A stretch of DNA of 64,000 bases from Prochilodus magdalenae (taxonomy: Eukaryota; Chordata; Actinopteri; Characiformes; Prochilodontidae): positions 214,001 to 278,000 of the forward strand of contig JAMWET010003878.1 of the NCBI GenBank assembly GCA_024036415.1, in the 5' to 3' direction. Below, in pieces: positions 58,398 to 64,000 of the stretch. Position 1 is the first letter of the stretch; the number at the start of each line of letters is the position of its first letter. The position numbers were made by a program, and so were the translations under genes. The notes beneath the pieces are model-generated. The model made no database searches. It saw only the letters and a list, made by a program, of their open reading frames with translations, and was not told where the DNA came from.

Positions 58398-58605
58398 TTG
58401 GTAGCCCTTTGGACTAACAAAGTAGTGCATTGGTTAACATGAAGTAGGACATTAACAATTGTTACAGTACCTAACTAATCTGAATAATTACAGTTGTTAC
58501 ATGTTTACTTAACATTAGTTTTGAGTTTAGTCATATACGTCATGTTAAACAATGCATTGCTTAATGTTAGTAAGTCAGTACTTCATGTAAAGTGTTTGGA
58601 TCTAT
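58398..58605. mobile_element. MITE with imperfect inverted repeats
   Basis: GCATTGGTTAACATG (58427-58441) and CATGTTAAACAATGC (58541-58555) are inverted copies differing at one position. The element's word set (GTTAACATG, CATTAAC, AATGTTAGTAA, ATGTAAAGTGTTT at the right end) matches a common fish MITE ending 'taaagtgttacc'. Confidence 0.6.
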
Positions 58606-58645
58606 CTTGGATCTATCTATACCTGCTTTTTCGTTTGATGTGCAC

Positions 58646-59330
58646 GATATAGGCAAAAAGCATTGAGATGCCTACGAATTACACCTACTGGAGCTTTTAT
58701 GACATCCCATTCTACATTTATAGGCATTAATATGGCAATTGTGTGATAACCACACCCCACTTAACAGCTTCCAGTCTTCTAGGAAGGCTTCATATAGGAT
58801 TTTGGAGGGTCTGTGGGAATTTATGCTTATTCATCTTCATATGTCTGGTCAGACATTGATGTTGGCTCCCAATCTCTGTTTTAATTCATCCCAAGGTGTT
58901 TGATGGGGTTGAGGTCAGGGCTCTGTGCAGGCCAGTTCTTTTACACCAAACTCATCCAACCATGCCTTTATGGACACAGCTTTGTGCACTGGGACACAGT
59001 CATGCTGAAATAGAAAATGGCCAGAATGTTTTGGTATGCTGAAACTTTTATATTTCCCCCACTCTCGAAGGGGGCCTAGGCCAGCCCCTGAAAATCAACC
59101 CCCCGTAGAATTATCGCTCCTCCACCACACTTTACAGGTGGCTTGATGCAGTCAGGCATTCCCCTGGAAAGAACTGACTTGTTGCGATGGTGGCATCCTG
59201 TTCTAGTACCATGCTCAAATTTAGTTAAGAACAACCTATTCATCACAAATGTTTATAAAGCCAGACTGCATGTCTAGGTGCTATATTTCATAAACCTGTG
59301 ACAATGGGACTGAGTAGAATGTTCCGTGTA
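58646..59330 (-). mobile_element. Internally deleted Tc1-like transposon (family I, copy 2)
   Basis: On the minus strand this is the same family as 29870-30393: ACACCTACTGGAGCTTTTATG (58683-58703) matches the reverse of that copy's 3' end. It continues through the antisense transposase (AATTCATCCCAAGGTGTTTG, GGGGTTGAGGTCAGGGCTCT, GCACTGGGACACAGTCATGC), then jumps over much of the central coding part to the 5' region (GGTGGCATCCTGTTCTAG, CTGCATGTCTAGGTGC). The outer right repeat is lost. Stops and deletions make it inactive. Confidence 0.88.
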
Positions 59331-60239
59331 ACAAGCTCAAATATACAGAAAGTTTGAAATGCAGTGTTCCTGTTCCCCTGTAGTTTGCTAGAATAATTTT
59401 AGAATTAACAGAAATGGTAAAAAAATTCCCTGAGTATCAAATAACTTTATCCATCCAAATCCTTAGCTCTTTCTTTAATCCGTACATTCACCTCCACACA
59501 CACGGCACACACTTAACTTTGTTTTCTGTGTGTTCGTATGTGGACTACTGGATGAGTGTGCTTCCTGGTCTAGTGTCAAAGTGTAGTGCGGTGTTGTGCC
59601 ATATGAGTGTGTATGTGGGAGACTGTGCTTAGGTCAGAGCATGCTTCATGTGCATGTGTAAAGGAGAGGGACTGTTGGCAGGCAGCTCCATTGGAAATGG
59701 AGAGTGCTAATGATGGCAGGAAAGATGAGCACACATGTCTAAAAATAAAGACCTGATTTAGACTGGGCGTGTTGTTTGGAATTACGTGAAAAGAAACTGT
59801 GTAGGAAATTACATACCATAGGAAAGCAGGTGACAAAGGACAGTAAACAATCACTGGGGAGCTCTTGTGTGTTCATAAACAAGTGATGTCACGTTCTTTT
59901 CAACGTCTCTTGTTCACATCATAATTAGAACAAGAAACCAGGGTCTCTTGACTTTTACTCCCAATCAGGGAGCGCATACATTTTTTTAGACCTCATTTGT
60001 TAAAGCAGAGGCACTTGAAATTAAATGAATTTCAGATTTTAAAGGGAGCATGGTCTTCCCAAGCATGTGCTTGCAATGGGCCATACCCCACCATGATCTC
60101 TAAAGAACATGGCAAATATCATGCAGGCAACACTCATCTGATTCATTATTTCACAAGTAAATACAAGAATATGGAACATAGAAATATTGCACTTCATATC
60201 TGAGCAAATTCCTCTCCAATCGTGGAGGCGAAATCCACC
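59331..60239. other. Non-coding, no clear feature
   Basis: AT-rich sequence; frames at 59414-59854 show no domain. Nothing assigned. Confidence 0.55.
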
Positions 60240-60970
60240 AACAAAGACTTGCTGATTTGAATAAGGAAATGAAAGGCCATCTTGTCACTGCACCTCCACT
60301 GTTTGTCTACCACTTTAATACACTGAGCTGGAGTATGAACATGTGTCACCTAATTTTGGAAATTATTTGCACTGTGTTGGAGAAGAAGTGACTGCAAATA
60401 TGAGAGCGGAATGAGAGCACAAAAAGGTCCTTGTGAGGCCACCATGCATATATTCACCTACACCCGCTATGAAAAATGTCTAATTCCATTGCTGTGCTGC
60501 CTGGACTATTGGTATTCATGGTATGTATTATCTGGTGGCCAAAAGAAGCACTCCTTGTGCCTCCTTTTCACTGGATTTAAAGGAGAAAGGTTCTGTCTTT
60601 CTATTCCTGGTAAAAGGGAATAGATTTGTGCCATAAATGTAATCACTGTGAAAAGATAACGCAATGAGCAATTCCAATCGCTGTTTGCATTTAAATCTGA
60701 AAGGGAAGTAGAACAGGCTAATTGCTTTCTGGAGAGGCGATTTGTCTCCTTTCCTTCCTTTCCTAATACCCTCGGATGGCCTGACAAGGTATTTAGGCAT
60801 TTTGTCTTGGATTACTTGAAAGAGAGCAATGTACTCTCCGTCTGCGCTAACTGGTATCAGATACGGAAGCTCCAAAGCCCTTTAGTTGAAATCCAGTGGT
60901 GATAATTTCATTGAAAACATGTTTTGCGAGGACAAAATAGCATTATTACCTAGTTATGTGGATTATCTTG
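60240..60970. promoter_or_regulatory. Enhancer-like island
   Basis: A long complex stretch with ACTGCACCTCCACTGTTTG, GAGCAATTCCAATCGCTG, CAGGCTAATTGCTTTCTGG and CTTTAGTTGAAATCCAGTGG. The 115- and 93-codon minus frames at 60506-60875 have no domain. Length and evenness make it a good candidate for a conserved element. Confidence 0.33.
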
Positions 60971-62769
60971 TCCATAAGGCCTTTGATGTGTGCACAGTGA
61001 CTGAAACACAGCCTCTGATCTTTAGGGGCTAAGATGAGTAGATCAGATACAATTGGGGGAAAAAAGCCCTTCATTTCAAACACAACAATATGAGCTCTTG
61101 CATTTCAGTAAAATAGCCAAATCATAGCATAAGGATGCTTGAGCATCAAACTCAGATGGAGAGAGGAGTAGGGATGTGGCAGAAGGCTTAGAGAAGGAAC
61201 TTGGATGCTTGTAAATAATTTTAAATAACTGCATAGGAAAGACTAAAGTTCTTGTTTTGGGGTATATGGGCATTTGGTTCCAGAATGATCTGTTTGTATT
61301 ATATAGGAGCTTCTGATTTTTACATGGAAGAGGCTGTTATCAATAGAATTTGTTTCGTGGATTTTATTAGATAGCAGTTTTGCAGTAGGCCAAATAGTCA
61401 ATAGTCCTTTAAGTTAAGTTCCACTCTGGATATGATGTGCTTATGTTACACTGGTGCATATGATCTCGCTAATTAAGGGCTTGACTGAAAAGGGTTAAGC
61501 ATACCGATAGCAGAAGCTTGCTGATTGTGGGTGAAGCTGATAAACAACCTTTATCTGATTCTTGGTGACTATTTACACCCACTTAGTATGATAATGGTAT
61601 GATTTTCCCTATTCAGGACCCCCTGTATTTTACAGCTAAAGATTATAGAGCAGTAGGAACTATAGTTGCTGGATGCACCCAGGTGGATAAAGATTTGTTT
61701 GCACCTTAAATGGTTGTTCTAATTTCCCAGTTTTATCGTAAATGAGACAAGTTAGTTTGAACTTGAAGCTGGTAAATACGAAGCCAACTTCAGTCTCATG
61801 TGTCAGACAACAAAGCCTTTACTAAAAGATGGATCAGTACCAGGTGTCTGTGGCAAAACTGCAGACAAGTAATTTAATGTAAAAGTTGTTATGCTTTGTG
61901 TTTATTTATACCTCTTTATATCCATAATACATTAATTGATATGTAATTTATTAGAAAGCTTTCAAGATACTCAAATGGGCCATTCAGAGAGGGCTGTTAG
62001 GACAAGAAAAAAGGGTGGTGTTCCAATGTGACCAAAACATGCCCCAGATTCGTGTTTGATGTGGAAAGGCTGACATATGACTTTTGAACATGAATTGGTC
62101 TATAATAAGTCTCATCTGTAATCAAATAAAATTTTTCATTGTGTAAGGATACGATGGTTGGTCCACTTACAGATTAGGAGGTCTACAGTTTATTGTTTAG
62201 ACCTAGTTGATGCTTCATTCTTCATCTTACTGAGGTAAATACAGCCCCTGCAGTAAACTGTATTAAAGATTACATGATATTTTATTAACTGATTAGTATT
62301 TTCCAAGTACAGTTAGCAATGAATGGCCAGCTTCACGTGGCCAGATATGATGGTGAGTCTTTATGTTATGTTAGTGATGCCAGCCAAGTTGGTAAACATG
62401 CTCTGCATGGTTGTCCTAACATAAAAACCTCTGCAAACCGCTCATAGGAAACTGTAGTCTGTGTGAGAGAAGCACTTACTTTTACAGTGTGGTCTTTGAT
62501 GACTAAAGGATGACTATGAACATTGACCCAGGCCTAAACCTCTTAAACCTAATATTTCCTCAATGCCACTCTGTCACGCTAAAAGGCTCAGTCACAACAC
62601 GTAAAGTAACAGCTTTTCTTTAGGCATATATACACATACAGTGCATACACCGCATAGTTTGTACAAATGAGCAATGCAGTTAGACAGAAATCCATGTCCA
62701 TCAAACCATGCAGTGGTCATCAGTAGCTATGAGTTTTGTTGATTCCCTGTGTACATGTAGGTGAGGTGT
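60971..62769. other. Non-coding, AT-rich
   Basis: AT-rich unique sequence; nothing assigned. Confidence 0.55.
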
Positions 62770-63140
62770 CAGAGGCTAAGAGCAGTACCAACTTAGTGTT
62801 GCACGATATGCCATTAATAGGTGTTACAGTACCCATTAAAAACAGTACAATATCACATTGTATTGGTACCTTTGCTATTAAAATGAAAAATAAAAGAAAA
62901 GCGCCATATTTTCTCTGAGCTGCATTGATGTGCCACAGGGGGCAGTGTTAGCGCACATTGCTCTGCTTCCACTCCCTGCAGGCAGACTCTGCACGTCAGA
63001 TGACAAAATGAGAGACTGATAATGCAAGTGCTGTTGCCGAATAGGGCCGTCCACGAATATTCTAATTTTGCTTATATACATGACTTGTAAAAAACAGAAA
63101 TTTGATAAGAAACGATATCTGTACGACAGTATCACTAAAT
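62770..63140. mobile_element. Possible interspersed repeat, class unknown
   Basis: GTGTTGCACGATATGCC (62798-62814), GTTACAGTACCCATT, CCACAGGGGGCAGTGTTAG (62932-62950) and ATAGGGCCGTCCACGAATA recall recurrent fish repeats with 'gttgcacgatat' and 'gggggcagtgtt' words. I cannot name the family or fix its ends. Confidence 0.3.
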
Positions 63141-64000
63141 CATGATTTAAACTGAAATTTATGTCTAGCTGAAATTAATTAGTAACAACAAAAACCATTT
63201 GGTTATGAGGACAGAGACTTTGCAACTCAACTCGGCCATAGAAAGAGTGAATTGCACTCTGGGAAATCTAATAAGCCTTGCATGGAAACGCTTCAGAGCA
63301 GCACCTAAAGGTTAGCTGATGATAAAACTGTGAACCTCGAGGCAAATTCATGTTTTCCCCCCTTTATACTTACAGTGGCTGCAGTGTTGTTTGGTGCTGC
63401 ACACTTTCTTGTGCAGCTGCGGAAGACATCATTTGTAAAGGAGGACTCAGTCTAAGGGCGAATACATTAAGATACTGCAGTTGTTTGTATATGGACAGTA
63501 GGGAAATGTGCCTACCAATATTATGGGGGGATAGAAATGTTGTGATTAGTATTTGAACGGACTCTTCTACATTATCTTTACTGTGGCATCATATTAGATC
63601 ATCCTGATGTGCCTCGCAGTGGCTACAATGTTTAGGCATGCTCATGTTTGATTGGCTAATAGGGATGGGACTATCTAAAGGCTTATGCCATGACATGCAA
63701 ATACCGTAGTGCCAGACACGGAGGAGGTGAGAGCTGATCAGTGTGCTAACAGTAAGTTATCAGGGTTAAGGTTATCTGGTAGTCCAGATGCACAATTTTG
63801 TCCTCAAAGAGTCCTCAACTCCATTTCATTTTCCCAAAGACTGCCCCTGAGGAACTGACAAAGGGAGACGGCAGAAATTAGTCTATTCTTAAACATAGTT
63901 TACCCACGTCTGATTAGCAACAGGTTATGATAAAGCATTCTGCTTAATTCACATATGAGGTAAGGGAAAATATACACGACTTGTAGACAAGACAAGACAT
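63141..64000. other. Non-coding, no feature seen
   Basis: Mixed sequence to the window edge; a 68-codon plus frame at 63350-63556 has no domain. Confidence 0.55.

Noticed and set aside
32508..63674. Shared 15-mer TAGGGATGGGACTAT at 32508 and 63660
   Set aside because: A few 15-base matches are expected by chance in 64 kb and the flanks do not align.
1..64000. CRISPR arrays, operons, phage or plasmid modules
   Set aside because: No regularly spaced repeats, no long tandem coding frames with ribosome binding sites; the sequence is vertebrate in character.

Overview
The window looks like vertebrate, most probably teleost fish, nuclear DNA. It is moderately AT-rich, with abundant dinucleotide microsatellites, decayed Tc1-like DNA transposons of the type common in fish genomes, short non-autonomous elements with a fish-like look, and SINE relics. 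No bacterial or phage gene organisation is present. I find no protein-coding gene that I can name. Every long open frame lies in low-complexity DNA, in transposon debris or in GC-rich non-coding islands. The best reading is a gene desert or a very large intron, of the kind that surrounds developmental regulatory genes.

Layout. 0-5 kb: unique non-coding DNA with a splice-bounded candidate exon near 1.9 kb. 5.3-6.6 kb: a compositionally distinct, unclassified insert, possibly an old retroelement. 8.2-11.6 kb: GC-richer islands containing a consensus PBX-MEIS site and two related copies of a 5S rRNA-like element. 12-14.4 kb: small non-autonomous elements, a candidate exon behind a very strong polypyrimidine tract, and a Tc1 relic. 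15-25 kb: a run of enhancer-like islands broken by a deleted Tc1 element at 18 kb. 25-31 kb: AT-rich DNA, one GC-rich island and a second Tc1 family. 31.5-32.3 kb: an enhancer-like island with clustered NKX2-type sites. 33-41 kb: mostly repeats and microsatellites, including a hAT-like non-autonomous element. 41-48 kb: enhancer-like islands, a tRNA-derived SINE and a candidate short exon. 48-55 kb: mostly featureless. 55.4-57.4 kb: two islands sharing a duplicated motif block. 58-64 kb: a MITE, a Tc1 relic and one more island.

The most interesting signal is a small local family of related non-coding blocks. Copies at 55.80 and 56.97 kb share about 85 bp with the same motif order and spacing, ending in an identical 15-mer that contains the PBX-HOX-type site TGATTGAT in reverse. 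A weaker third copy lies at 45.06 kb. With the PBX-MEIS site at 8.28 kb and NKX2-type clusters at 32.1 and 43.9 kb, this suggests a multi-enhancer landscape. The target gene is not visible here. Conservation cannot be judged from one sequence, so every 'enhancer-like' call is an inference from composition and motif content.
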